A stretch of DNA of 64,000 nucleotides from Eremomyces bilateralis CBS 781.70. Its lineage: Eukaryota; Ascomycota; Dothideomycetes; Eremomycetales; Eremomycetaceae. Below, piece by piece: positions 12,118-24,703 of this stretch. The number at the start of each line of letters is the position of its first letter. Position 1 is the stretch's first letter. Below the pieces are notes generated by a model. The model saw only the letters and a program-made list of their open reading frames with translations. It was not told the DNA's origin and ran no database searches. The stretch is from NCBI RefSeq assembly GCF_010015585.1, contig NW_022985069.1:1858260-1922259 (forward strand). The letters run 5' to 3'. Both the position numbers and the translations under genes were made by a program.

Positions 12118-12843
12118 ATGTCGTGGATGTTTGGGTCCAAGTTCCGTCCGCTTAAGCAGGCTTGCGCCATCTGCATCCGCCATTCTTCGACATCGAATCG
12201 CCTTCTATCCCGACCTATTCCACCCCCTACGCCATTCGTACCCGATGTCGCAACCTTCCTAAAAGTCATCGGTCGGAACCTGTCCGCTCACTCATCACGA
12301 ATCCCGTCATGGGATGCCCTTTTTACCTACTCCTCTTCCCAGCTTCGCGCTTCTGGGATTGAGCCCGCAAGGAAGCGGAAATATCTGCTTTGGTGGAGAG
12401 AGCGCTTTCGACAAGGCCGGTACGGTGTCGGAGGCGATTCCAAATGGGTTGGCGAGGATGGCGAAGCACATTTGCGGGTGTTCGAAGTCCCCATGCCCCC
12501 CGAATGGCAATCCAAAGACTCAGCGCTCGCCACGGCCACCCGCACGGCTGGTATGAGGAAGATCGCAGTGAATGTACCTTTTGGGACGGCGGACCAGGAT
12601 ACGTGCCCGGTTCCACTGGAGGAAGCTCCGCCAGTCGCCTTGACGAAAGTTCGAGGAGCTCATACCATCTCTGGCCCGTTCGTGGAGCCCTTAAAAGGAA
12701 CACAAGGCATGGGTGCCCGATTAAAGGTGCAAGAAGGCCTATGGGAAGTCAAACAAGGCAGGAAGGTGGATGGTGGAGAGCGGAGGAAGGCCGAAGTACG
12801 AGCCAAACGGAGGGCTGCAGAACGAAAGGCGGCTGGACGTTGA
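12118..12843 (+). CDS. FYV4: Mitochondrial small-subunit ribosomal protein mS41 (IGR motif)
   Basis: Intronless, 241 residues. The segment from about residue 50 to 95 contains VIGRNLS, PSWDALF, GIEPARKRKYLLWWRERFR, which is the IGR-motif domain of yeast Fyv4/mS41, a component of the 37S mitoribosomal subunit. The N-terminus (MSWMFGSKFRPLKQ, basic and with Ser/Thr) fits a mitochondrial import signal. The C-terminal 30 residues are strongly basic (KRRAAERKAAGR), as in rRNA-binding proteins. The middle (100-200) is not conserved as far as I can tell. Longer than the yeast protein, as is usual in filamentous fungi. Confidence 0.85.
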   Translation: MSWMFGSKFRPLKQACAICIRHSSTSNRLLSRPIPPPTPFVPDVATFLKVIGRNLSAHSSRIPSWDALFTYSSSQLRASGIEPARKRKYLLWWRERFRQGRYGVGGDSKWVGEDGEAHLRVFEVPMPPEWQSKDSALATATRTAGMRKIAVNVPFGTADQDTCPVPLEEAPPVALTKVRGAHTISGPFVEPLKGTQGMGARLKVQEGLWEVKQGRKVDGGERRKAEVRAKRRAAERKAAGR

Positions 12844-13094
12844 ATTAAGCGACAACGTATCGAGTACAGTTGAAGGATAGGTTGCCTTGCAATGAAGCGA
12901 GAGCATTTCAAAGGCGCATGGTTAGTTTGTATAACAGGCATATTCGGGATTAGTCACGTCTACTTGTCATTGTCGGGACTGCAAGTAGGTTAATAGATTC
13001 CGGTTGAACTCCTATATAGCGACAGCGCTATACAATTGAGATTAAGGTTGATTGCTGCCCTATAGACATTGATAGATGAGGCGCGTTCCCAGAT

Positions 13095-14900
13095 CTATGT
13101 CCAGAGTTTCTGAACCCAAGAGATATATTTGGGGCCTCTCGCTGGCTTCGGTGGCTTCTCCTCGGCCAAAACCTGGTCCATGCCGGTGGTGAGGTCCGTT
13201 TCAGCTGGATTATAAGCCCAAGTGTCGTTCCAGGCCCAAATAAATCGGTGCCCGAAATAGATGGCCAGGAAGATCGGGATACCAATATATGCAGTTAGGA
13301 ACGAGCTTGCGCTCCAATTCTGGGGCCAGAACACGTGGAACCCATTGATCAAGGTCAGGAACCCGAATGACCCCAAGGCAATCCACGAACCCACTGGCTG
13401 AAGCTTCGAGTGAAAAGGCAATGCCGAGTCGGGGACGCCTTGCACCGCACAGGCCTTTCGGAAGCGTAGTAAGACAATGCAGCAGCACATCCACGATATG
13501 AAAGCTGACGTGTTCGTAAGGTTGACGAACCAGTTGAAGACCACGGCCGAATTGTCACCGACGTTGAGGTATGACAGTGCGCAGAAACAGCTGGAGGCTA
13601 TGAGAGCCATGTAGGGAACGCCTTTCTTCGTGCAGGTTTTAAATATCTTTGGCGCATTGCCAGATAATGCCAGCGAATAGAGCGATCGACTCGACAGATA
13701 TAGGAAGCCATTTCCAGACGACCAAGCGGATATCAAAATGCCGGCATTGATCACGCTATCAAGAGACTTGATGCCAGCATTTCGAATTCCCACGACGAAG
13801 GGACTGGCACCAGCTCCAGCGCCGTCCGAAGTGATCGCCGGATCATTGCTCGGGCAGATCACACTCATGGCCAGTACCGATAAAATGTAAAAGAAGACCA
13901 AGCGGAAGATGTAACGCCTTGCAGCAATGGGTAGATTTCTCCGCGGCGATTTCATCTCACCCGCGGTCACGACCATCATCTCTGGCGCAAAGGCGAAAGG
14001 GAAAGCGCTCAGCACAAGCGTCGAAAGCAGTGCCAGGAACCGTCCAGTGTCCCCGGTTTCAAGATATTCTTTGGCAGCTCCAGGCTTTTGCCAATACCGG
14101 AACCCGAGCCGGTCGTGGCTAGGTCCACCACCAAAGAAGAGGACGACGGACATAATGAGCAAGCCAAATATCATGATGACCTTGATCCCCGCGAACCAGA
14201 ACTCTGTTTCCCCATAGTACTGAACAGGAAGGGCATTCAAACCTATAATGATAACGATAAAGATGGTGATCCATACTGCGATGTGGACGGGGGAGTTCCA
14301 GTACTGGATGACTAGGGCTGCGGCGGTGATCTCATAAGGAACAAGGATGCCAAGCGAGTAGAAATATAGCCAGCCCATAGCGAAGCCCAAGGACCGGGAG
14401 ACATATCGGTATCCAAAGAGGTTCATCGAGCTTCCAGGGGTGGGTAGGAACGCCGCGACCTCAGCAATTGCCGTGACAATGCAGTAAATGAGGAATGAGA
14501 CGACGATGAAGCAACCAAAGATAAATGCAGGACCACCTCGTGCCAGGGTTTGACCGGTCCCAACGAACATACCTGTCAATGTCAGTCCTGTTCGCCTGCA
14601 CGACGCCTGGATTAGAACTCACCCGTTCCAATTGTCCCTCCCAGTGCGATCATCTGCGCATGACGCGACTTCAGTCCTGAGAGCGTTAACCATGGACATC
14701 ACCAAATTACTCCATGATGGAGAAATACCTCGCTTCGTCTGTTCAAAGCGTGGATCGAATATCTCGCCGGCCAAAGCCTCGGGATCCGCTACAGAACCCT
14801 TTCGTTGTCGTAGGGTTGCATCTGTGCCTTCCCCTTCATAAGGAGGCAACCCCTTCTTGTCACTCCCTCCATTCCCACTATCAATTTCGATTTTTTCCAT
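13095..14900 (-). CDS. Amino-acid permease, YAT family (DIP5/GAP-like)
   Basis: Plasma-membrane proton symporter of the APC superfamily, importing amino acids. Exons 14900..14729, 14676..14623 and 14572..13095 give 567 residues with about 12 hydrophobic segments. The splice of exons 1-3 restores LKSRHAQMIALGGTIGTGMFVGTG, the signature of the first transmembrane segment, across a 54-base middle exon. Other matches are PYEITAAALVIQYW, YGETEFWFAGIKVI, GGGP and APEMMVVTAGEMKSPRRN. The cytosolic N-terminus (about 60 residues) is hydrophilic, with Lys and Ser as expected for ubiquitin and kinase control. These blocks look most like dicarboxylic amino-acid permeases (Dip5, AgtA), but substrate cannot be assigned. 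Confidence 0.9.
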
Positions 14901-15735
14901 GGTAATCGGGTTTTGGCTGGAAAGGAGGTTTGGAAAATCTCCTTGTTGCAGGCTGCCGGAGACAGCGGGCAGCCGGGATCTTAAACGAAATGCGACCCAC
15001 GAGGGGGGCGTTTATGATTCTATGGATGTGGTATGTAGGACGGCGATCAGGCATGGGCTCTCCACAGTCGCCAGATACCTCCCGAGGTGGCGGATGGGCA
15101 CGAGAAATTCAACATGGTGCACCTGGTTAGCCACCTCGATTAGGAATAGGTCGCGCGGCACTTTTTGGTCCTCTATCGTAAATTGCCGTTCGTATTTCTC
15201 GGCAATTGGCTCATGAGGATTTCATCAGCAAGCGTCGAGATAAGTGCGAAGGAAGATCAGACGGCGGCGTTGGCAGCTTCAGAAAAACGGGTTCGCCGTT
15301 GCACCGCGTCCCGCTAAGGGACAGATGGAGTGACGGAGGTTTAGTGGGAAGTGGGGGAACCAGGGACAGACAAGCTTTGACATTTTAAGAGTTGAGACTA
15401 AACAAGGCTTCGTTGAATAGCAACATGCGAAATGACCGAAGTGGCGTCATTAGATATTGCTTGGCTAAGCGCTTGTCTGTCTTTCGTTCGGTATACGACA
15501 TCTCAATAGGTAGGTGGTTATATTGTTCCGTTGATGCTGCAGCATATCATCCACACTCTGATGCCGGGCGAAGTCACCGTCACGGGAGAAAAAGCGGCAT
15601 TTCCGAGGGCCCTTGCTTCCACCTCCCTGGGCCCTTGGCCCCTTGGAGATCAGAGGATCATCAGATGACCATCCGCAAGTAGCAAATACGGTAGCAATCC
15701 TGCGAGTGCTGCCGAATGGTGATGGACCAGCACCC
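14901..15735. other. Intergenic region upstream of the permease
   Basis: Gap of 835 bases holding the permease promoter and the 3' end of the exonuclease gene (both on the minus strand). Several overlapping short frames occur on both strands with no recognisable protein content. I see no repeats or RNA genes. Confidence 0.5.
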
Positions 15736-18700
15736 TCAATCACCGAGCAATTGTTTATACCTCCACCACAAATTCTCCGGAATCCCTTCACGAAGGACAT
15801 TCTCTAGTCGTCCTTTGTCGTATTCTAAGTTCTCGGCCTTAGTGCTCTCCAAGATGTACGTGCACACGGTCGCGACCTTCAGCGGCGGCTGTCGCAAAAC
15901 CGAAGCTACCTTCGCAGGCTCCATCCCCGATACGTGCCATAATACATACGCTCGAAGCGCAGATCTGGACGATTTCAACGTCTGGCCGTTGGGTAGAGCA
16001 TTGGAATAATTAGATATCCAATCGTCAGCCGATTTCAATTCAGCGCCAACGTGGACATCTTGCCGGACGCGACCGTTGGGCCCCGATGGCTTTGCATTGT
16101 CGAATGGCTCGGGGGGGAAGGGTGCGACCTCTCTATCAGCACAGCCCCGAACCTTGGATTCGCAACGAGCATCACTATCCCCATCTTCCGATTCCTCGAC
16201 CTCTTCGTCTGACTCGGGAAGTGGGATATTCGCGGGCTCGAGCCCCTCTGGCAATTGAATTGGGAGGTTCAACTCCGCCAAATGTGGCCTCGGTGGGCGA
16301 GGATCCATTTTCATGCGTCTCGCCTCCAATGCATAGAACAGTTGAAAGCCCGCATATGCATCGGACGCGGCGTAAGTCGCCTGTTCAGAGCTCAACGGCT
16401 CTTTCCAATTGCTTGTCCGTACATCTCCTTTGTGCAAAGGCAATCCCATGATATCCTCCACTTGATGGGAAAGACTGACTAACCGTTTGTTGACGAGTTG
16501 ACGCGAATCCACTCCGAAAGTAACCAGACGGTAAATGTGACTGAGTTCAAACAATCCCTGCATCTCTACGTTCAAAGATTTGGCTAAACGCGTACTGTCT
16601 CCTCGAATGTTGACTCCGGTCTTGATGATCGCAGGATTTTCCAGGATGCCCTTGAGCACCGGTCCGATCAACTCTTCGGCCGTCTCTCCTCGATGCAATG
16701 CAATGTGAAAGAGGCCGATATGGTCCTCGCAAGCTAACTGGATTAGCGCCACATTGGCTTTGATACCACTGGAAGGCCCTGCCCATAGTTGCCATTCGAT
16801 GTCAAACCCCAGGACAGGTTTCGTGGCGAAGAGTGTCGCTTCCCTCTCCGTCGTCTCTCTTGAACGGCAATAATGCACCAGGACGGGCTGGCCTTGGGGT
16901 CCTTTGTAGAGCTTGTGCCGCCAATACGATTCAGACTGCCCAGCCGGGGCTTCTTTGGACTTTTGGAAATCTTCTTCGGGGATCACAAAGGTTAGGGCAG
17001 GTAACGTGTTCTCTGTCGCGCTCGTATCAGCGTCGCCATCCGAAATCGGATTTTCCGCACTCAAATTGCCAACGCTCCCTGTACCGAAATTAAGAGCATC
17101 AGCACTACCTGTTTGGCTGCTGCCGAGAGGATGCGAGGGGGGAAATCGATGCGGTGCTATGATAGAGTTGGTATTTGGACCACCATCACTTGCTTTATGA
17201 GCAAGCGAGTTGTCCTCCCTAGAACCGTTCTCGGCCGAGTCTGAAAAATGGCCATTGCATGAACCGTTCAATTCAGACGAACCAGAATGGCTGTTCACAT
17301 GTCGACCAGGGTAAAGTTTATGGAATGTGCGACGCGGTGTTGCGTCCGTGGAGGAAACCTTCGTGCTCGGCAGCTTTTGCGTAGGCCTCTTCGGTAAGGA
17401 ATGAATATTCTCCGGGGTTCTGCCGTCTCCCGTGTTCGCTTCTCGATTGCGAGCATGATCGTGGACGCTTGATCCGCGGGTGGCCTCAGAAACCTTGGGC
17501 GGACCTGTGGACTGCTTCATACGTGATCGGGATCGGGATTGGGATACTTTATTTGAGTATGATGTACTCCTGCACTCTTCCGATGCTGGACTCGCTGTTT
17601 CATCTCTGACACCGGAGAATGCTTGCATGGGCGTCCACTTTTGAAGTTCACTATTTCCGAAATCGTCTCCTTCACCCGCATGCTCCACAGTAGCTTCTCG
17701 GCCTAGCTCAGTCGATCTGTCCTTGGATGACTTTCTCTGGCTCCTGCGCGATTCTGCTTTATTGTTACGACCTTGCCGCGCCGCAACAATATCCGGTGAG
17801 AGACTTGCGCCGTCGGAAGCACCAAGGTGGCCTTTACGTTTTGTCGATGGCGCTGATGCAGCCCTCGGCGGGGAAATATATGGATACAACTTTCCGTCGC
17901 CTCGTCGATCAGGGGATATGCGCCGGAGGTGATTGTCGAGGTTCCTCTTGGTCTGCCGGAACATGTCTTCAAGTTCCAATCTTAGGTTAGCCGCTTCATC
18001 GTCTAGCAAACCTTCCTCTTCAAGTCGAACTGCTCCCATATACATCTTCTCTCGGGAGGCTTCATAACAGTCACGAAGATCTGCCGTGACCATTCCCAGA
18101 TTGTCCAATGAATTCCCTAGCAGCTCGAGTGGTTCACGAAGTGGGTGGCCATCTGAAGAACGATGGATCGCACGCTGCAAACTCTTTTGAATGTCTCGTC
18201 CTGATATTAGAAATCTTCTGGAACGCGCCAACACGATTCTTAAGCGGACATCTCTGACGGTTAAGATCTGGTCGCTTAGCGTGCCACTGAGGCGAGCCCG
18301 TGTAAGCAACGTCATGCACACAAACGTACTCCGTTGCATCAAGAAATATAGGTCCTTGGAGTCTTCGAAAATCGTCTTCACCAAGTTACGGACAGGGCTT
18401 GAGCCACACTGTTCGGCCAAATCCATTAGCTGTGTTGCTGATTCCACAACTTCCTCGGTTGCGTGGTGAAGTGCACTGCTCCTCACATGTCGCTGGTAGT
18501 ACTGGGGACAGCTCGGGAGCTGATATCGACCCAGGTTGGTTAACATCCTGGATCTATGGGAGTCGAGAGTAAACTCAGAGCGCATAATGCTAGATTTCTT
18601 CAACCAGCCCACAAGTACTCGTTTGGATTCCGAGGGTAGCTGGCAGCGGAGGAAATCTTGCATGGCCTGACAAAGAGCGGAATGGGAGGCGAACATGTTA

Positions 18701-19783
18701 GTGTAAAACTGCCGGTATGCTAGATAGGACGTCTGGGGGGTGTCGTCAAGTGCTGGGGGGAGAGCCGGGTCATCTTCCCAGGAAATATCGAGTGATTCCT
18801 CTCTCCGCAATAGTGGCCTCAATTCCAATTCGGTTGCCAGACTCCCGAGAAGCTCGCGTTGGATATCCTCCAATTCGCGTATTCGAAGCGCCTGATCGGT
18901 ATGGATTCTCGATGTAAGTTGATCACTATAATCCCTGCCATCGGACATCTTTTGTAGGAAACCATCGATCTTTTCCCTTATGATCCTTGCTTGTCTCTCA
19001 TCTTCTGCCCTCTCGGCTGCCTCTCGCATTGCAGCTTCTCGTGCTTCGGATCGTACCTCGACAGGAGATTGGGAGATGCCTTCTTCTACGCGTTCTTGAG
19101 CAAAGTGACGGTTGTGAAACTGTAGCTGACGCAATTGCAAAGTTGTTACTGCATCCTTCTTCTTCTGCTTGAATGACGCTAGAATGTTCTCAATCTCCTT
19201 CGAAATAGCTGTTATGACCTCCACCATGGCATCCAATTCAGAGTCGAGATTCATTAAAGGCTGGAGACCTTGTTGAAGGCGGGCGTTGTATTGTTCCCGA
19301 AGATATTCTTTCATTCTCTCCTCCTCTTCTTGCTCTCTCCTCTCAATTGCCTCGGCCTCTGCCTTGCGAGCTTCTTCTTCTTGTTGTTTTCTCCTCTGTA
19401 TTGCATCTGCTTGGGCTTTGCGCAATTCTTCCTCTTGCTTCTCCAACAATGCTTGTTTTCGTTCTTCCTCCGCTTTCCTTGCATTCTCCGCTGCCACCAC
19501 GCTTTTTAGCCGTTCATCGGATGAAATAGCCCCTTTTGGTGGTAATGGTTTGACTGGACGATACGCCCGTGGAGGGGGAGTACGGGCTGAGGCGAACCGG
19601 ATACCATCTGTCGGGTTCCAAGTGCTAGTGTCGCGTTTTGTTTGGATATTATCCGCGAATACAATCCCTCGAGCAGAATTCCACGTCTGGTTTCGAGTAG
19701 GATGGGACTTCGCACAACTGCGTATTAGAAGTTAGTACATGTTGAGAACCATATATTAACCATTGAGACAGGATAGCAACCAT
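15736..19783 (-). CDS. Large RNase D/WRN-type 3'-5' exonuclease-domain protein with N-terminal coiled coil
   Basis: Exons 19783..19761 and 19717..15736 give 1334 residues. From about 90 to 200 there is a charged coiled coil (repeats of RKAEEE, QEEELRKAQ). Residues of about 220-560 are helical and unrecognised; 560-930 are Ser-rich and disordered. A DnaQ-like exonuclease domain follows at about 975-1140: GFDIEW (Asp980, Glu982), the VNIRGD block near 1050, and ASDAYAG for the last metal ligands. The C-terminal 75 residues (ALRAYVLWHVSG, VATVCTYILES) look like a helix-turn-helix of the kind found at the end of RecQ helicases. The start is less sure: a 43-base intron (gttaat...acgcag, branch ctaac) joins a seven-codon exon to a long open frame. 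A start inside exon 2 is the alternative. The exonuclease fold is clear; the biological role is not. Confidence 0.8.
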
Positions 19784-20325
19784 TGCGCGTTTTCAGCCAT
19801 CCCAGGCTTGATGTAGGAATAGCTCCTTGCCACCGCAAGGCTCCGAATCGATAACTGAAGGGTACAAGGAATCGACACTTGTAGAGGACAGATGGAGATC
19901 GCACCAGAGGTCCGGTAGATAGTCATCACTTGCCTCCATTGCCAAAGGTGCCAGGTACTATGTAGGGAGACGCGTAGGGAGAATGGCTAGTAGTATATTA
20001 GAAGATGCGTAAACCGATGACGCAAATGTAATGCGAGTAATCCGCATGATACCGAATCCACACCCCTCTGATAGAAATACTAGATGTTATGGTGATAGAC
20101 ATCGGCGACGTGAGGTAGAGTAGGGAGATTTAGTACCTCGGGGCGGCTGTGGCTTCTGTGGCTGGTGTCGTAATTAAGGGGGGTTTGTTCACAAATTTCC
20201 ATTCATCCTGTCCCTCTATCAATTGAAACTATCAATTGAAACCTTTCTACAGAAACAATTTTAAGCAAATCCAGAACCGCAATTGGTCCCAAACCCTCAT
20301 CCATAGCCATCCAGCTGCTCACGCC
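19784..20325. other. Divergent promoter region, exonuclease protein / TRM112
   Basis: Gap of 542 bases between divergent genes. A short direct repeat (tatcaattgaaac twice) occurs at about 20216-20240 in the TRM112 leader. Nothing else stands out. Confidence 0.45.
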
Positions 20326-20801
20326 ATGAAGCTCCTCACCCTGAATTTCGTGTCCTGTGCACGGAAAGCCTGCAAATCCAGCACTTCCTCTTTTCCACTC
20401 CATCCCCGTGATGCAGAGCTGGAACTGGTCGAAATGGAATTCAATCCTCAATTCCTCCAGAATATGCTCCCAAAGTTAGAATGGGAAGCATTGCAAATTA
20501 TATGCAATGAGGTGCGCAACCGCTTCTCCATCTGCCTTGAATCACTGTTCACATCTGACCCCGATATCTGCAGCTTGCGCTACCTACCCTCCCATCCTCG
20601 ACCCCAGCTGCGTCCGATCTCTTCGAGTCTGGAGGCGAAGGTAGTTCACCGGCTCAACCGACTCAGGTTGCGAGGGACCTTCACAAACTCCTCCTCGAAA
20701 CTACCATCAGAGAAGGTCTTTTGGTCTGTTCCAACTGTGGTCACGAATATGCCATCAAGGAAGGCATAGCAAATTTCTTGCTGCCTCCGCATTTAGTTTG
20801 A
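20326..20801 (+). CDS. TRM112: TRM112-like methyltransferase activator
   Basis: Small zinc-binding partner that activates several methyltransferases acting on tRNA, rRNA and release factor eRF1 (Trm9, Trm11, Bud23, Mtq2). Exons 20326..20511 and 20574..20801 give 137 residues, the family length. The N-terminus MKLLTLNFVSC with a second Cys at 16, and VCSNCGHEYAIKEGIANFLLPPHLV near the C-terminus, provide the four zinc ligands. FNPQFLQNMLPKLEW is the central conserved helix. The donor gtgcgc is weak, but only this splice joins both conserved halves in frame. An upstream ATG at 20236 extends the frame by 30 codons but with no family resemblance, so I chose MKLLT. Confidence 0.94.
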
Positions 20802-21445
20802 ATCTTCACATCCTATTCCAAGCGCGGAATGATTTTTCAGCCCATATATCTCATGTGAGATGTCTCCTGCGATCGCGGCATTACATCTTCGACTGGAGCC
20901 TGCTATTCTCCCCTAGATAAACGCAGGACCCGCCCTGAGAGTGTCTCTTCAAGCCGCTTCAACAAGTAGGGTCAATCACGGTTTCACGGTTCAGTGGGGA
21001 TATGCCGTTAACCCCGCACAGTTTATTGCATCAAGCTTGCCAACTTGACTCCATTCCTGTCCGCTTAGGCTTGGAATGATGATTGAATGGCAGTGAAGTG
21101 GAGTTCTGGTATGCAACCACGATGTTGACGGAGAGACCAGTCACAAAGGAGCAACATCCGTGCCATATCTAATGTTTTAGGGGGAGTCTGGGCTATGGAT
21201 CTGCTTGATATTTGAATTCTGGCTGAATGGAACGGTCACAGACGTAAATGTTACGCAAGACATGGTATCACAGCTGTCTCAATAACATGGCGCAATTACT
21301 TATTGAATATTGTTACGATGTACAATGTATGCGTATAGTCGCTAGACTTCGCGTGATTTAGATCTATGATAGACCTCCATCACCGGGAGGCAATTCTCCG
21401 GTGCTGACACATCTAAATATTCTATCTCGAGCGCCATGAAATGCT
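20802..21445. other. Convergent 3' intergenic region, TRM112 / SERCA
   Basis: Gap of 644 bases between the 3' ends of two convergent genes. No open frame with recognisable content and no repeat seen. Confidence 0.5.
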
Positions 21446-24400
21446 TCACATGAAAAACGACCGTTCCATAAGTTTCAAACCCTCGTCTATTATGCTGCAA
21501 GGGAGTTAGCGAGGGAGTCGAATTTAGAACCCAAAGACTCACATTATCGGCGCACTAATGCCCACCACTGCTTTCCACTCGGCCAAGTCGAGCGGAACGA
21601 TGCCGAAGAGCCCCTGGAGGAATGGTGTATACAATAGCGCAAAATGGAGCGCCATCGACAGAGTGATGGCATAGACCAACATCATGTTCTTCCAAAGAGG
21701 GAGGGTGAGAAGCGACTCCGATGATGACAAGGCATTCACCGCGTTGAACATCTCGATCACAACCAAAATTGAAAGGGACATGGTCGACGCGGATTTAGCA
21801 GGACCGGACATGAACATATCGCAACCGATCTCCGGAAACGCTGTTGAGCAGCGATGGAAGTTTGTCTACATAGTCAGCGTTTTGAAGATTTGGAAGGGAA
21901 ATATCACGCACCAGTTGATGAAATGATATCTGGGGGCCTGCTGGGTTGTACATGAACCACCATGCATATCCAAAAACAGTCGCCACTCCGACATAGCTGC
22001 CGATCACGAGGTATCGGAAGAACAGCCAGCCGCTAATAAGCGGCTCATCCCGTTTCCGAGGAGCTCGTTTCATCACATCGTGATCTTTCGGGTTGAAGCT
22101 CAAGGCCGTTGCTGGCAAGCCATCGGTGACAAGGTTCACCCATAGAAGCTGGACCGGGATCAAAGCTTCGGGCATGCCCAATGCCGCCGTGATGAAGATG
22201 GAGACGACTTCACCAATATTTGAGCTAATCAAATATCGAATGAACTGCTGAGTGTTGTTGAAAATGGCCCGACCTTCTTCGACTGCTGCCTCGATCGTGG
22301 CAAAATTGTCGTCCGCGAGTACCATGTCTGCTGCCAGGCGCGCGACATCAGTCCCACTACCCATCGCGACCCCAATGTCCGCCTTCTTGAGTGCTGGGGC
22401 ATCGTTGACACCATCACCCGTCATGGCAACCACTTCCCCGGCAGATTGGAGGAGATCAACCAGCTTGGATTTGTGTGCCGGTTCCGTTCGGGAGAACAAG
22501 GACGCACGTTTGGCAGCTATGAGCTGTTCATCCTCAGATAGATCATCAAATTCTCGTCCTGTGTACGATTTCCCTTGGAGATCTTCAGCTTCCCCGAAGA
22601 TCCCGATCTGTCGGCATATCGTCTCCGCGGTATTTTGGTTGTCGCCTGTAATAACCACCACACGAATCCCGGCGTCCCTGCATTTTTGAATGGAGGCTTT
22701 GACTTCAGGTCGTGGAGGATCTAACATTCCGACTAGGCCGATCAGTGTCATTCCCTGTTCCAACTGCGAGTACTCCTTGGTGGTCTTTGCGGACTTGGTC
22801 AAAGGATTCGAGCCCACATCGTCTACCATAGCCACAGCGATGACCCGTAACCCTCGGTTTCCGTATTCGACAATCTCAGAGGTAATAAGCTTTGCCACCG
22901 TCGCATCCAAAGGGGCAATGGTGCCATCGTGCCCTCGGAACACTGACGTACATCGCTCGAGAATCGACTCCGGGGCTCCTTTGACCAGCAGACGCTGCTT
23001 TTTCCCACCGTTCACAAGAACCGACATGCTTTTCCGGTCACGAGAGAACTCGTAGGTGGCCAGTCTCGAAGCGTGTTGCTCGTAATATTTGCTGTGATAG
23101 TGAATCCGTCCTTCCGCCGATACCGATGCTCGTCGTTCGTTGTACTTGGTGTCGGGAGATCCAATCTTCTCGGCCAGAACCCGGAGAGCTCCTTCGGTTG
23201 GTTCGCCAACAATCCCGTACGTTCCCGATCGAGATTCGTACGAAACCATCGCATCATTGCACAAGGCGATCGCCTCGGCCAGTTGCGCCAAGGTTGAGGA
23301 CGCTGCAGGGTGAGTGATTTGCTTCCCTCCACGTCTGAGTGCGCCCTCCGGTGCAAAGCTGGTTCCTTCCACATCGATTTCGTCGAGACTTCGGCCGTTT
23401 GCACTGACATAGACCACTTTATTCACACTCATTTGGTTCGTCGTGAGTGTGCCCGTCTTGTCGGAACAGATGACACTGCAGCTTCCAAGAGTTTCGACAC
23501 TTGGAAGCGATCGCACAACAGCATTCTTCGCTGCCATTTTGCGGGTTCCTAGGGCAAGACATGTCGTGATTACGACCGCCAGACCCTCCGGAATAGCCGC
23601 CACTCCAAGGGACACCGCAATCTGTTGTTCAAGTTAGCGTGATCACAAGAGAGGCAATATAAGACCCACCTTGAGATAATAAATCGCACCCTTGGTCCAT
23701 CCACCATGACTGGGGTCGTTGAAATGTCGGATGTTGATTAGCCAAACCAAGATGCAAATCACGGTGATGACCTTTGCTAGCATGTCCCCGAAATCGTTCA
23801 GCTTTTCCTTGAGAGGTGTTGGTTGGCTGATTTGAGCGGTAATGCTTTCGTGGATGTCCCCGATGGCTGTATTTGACCCGGTCAGGACCACGATTGCAGT
23901 CGCATGTCCCGTTGAGATTGTTGTGCCCGAGAAAAGCATGTTGACTTGGTCCTGTTTAACAGCGTTCGAGTCTTTGATGACAACATTGATTTTCGAGACC
24001 GATTCCGATTCTCCAGTGAGGATCGATTGATCGACGGAAAATGCGTTAGAGTGGACGGCTAAAAGGCGACAATCGGCTGGAATGCGATCCCCAACAGCCA
24101 CGGAAACAATATCGCCCGGCACGAGATCCTCAGCGCGAATGCGGTGCGGTGTGCCACTACGAATCACCTTCGCTTCGTTGGCAGAGTATTCCTGAAGTGC
24201 AGCGATTGCCTTTTCCGCAGAAGACTCCTGCGATACGCCGACGATCGCGTTCAAAATCAAGATGGTCAAGATCTAATGAATAGCCGTCAGTCCGATCCGT
24301 CCAATATACGCGACAGTGGGCAAACTCACTACAACGGGATCAACGAAAGCGGTCCAATCGCCATCTTCCTCGAATAGTGCGAGCACGAACGAGACGGCCG

Positions 24401-24703
24401 CACTACCCAGCAAAATCAGGACCAATTGATCTTTGAATTGTTCCAATATAAGCTCCCAGAGAGGGGTCGGCGGATCTTCAGGAAGAGCTGCGATAAAAGT
24501 TAACTCTATTCCGAGATCAGTTCCCGTCCTCACGTACCATTTCTTCCATATTTCTTCCGTTGTTGATCCACCTGCACGTCCGATAACCCCTGATGCTGGT
24601 CTACCCCAAGCTGCTTCAACACTGCGGCCGAGCTTTTGGCATAGGCCTTCTCAAGATCGAACCCGGCGTTTCCGTTCATGTGGGCGGTTTTCTGGACATC
24701 CAT
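21446..24703 (-). CDS. SERCA-type P-type Ca2+-ATPase
   Basis: Pumps Ca2+ from cytosol into the ER or secretory lumen. Six exons, 24703..24538, 24487..24330, 24272..23670, 23621..21912, 21865..21543 and 21494..21446, join in phase to 1002 residues, typical for SERCA. Landmarks are TGES in the actuator domain, [15 protein letters not shown] with the phosphorylated Asp363, [23 protein letters not shown], and PEGLAVV in M4. Splicing intron 4 restores [16 protein letters not shown], and intron 5 restores [15 protein letters not shown], both SERCA-specific. The protein ends soon after (SFFM), so there is no long regulatory tail. This class is absent from budding yeast but present in filamentous fungi, which is why no yeast symbol is given. 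Introns are 46-57 nt. Confidence 0.95.
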
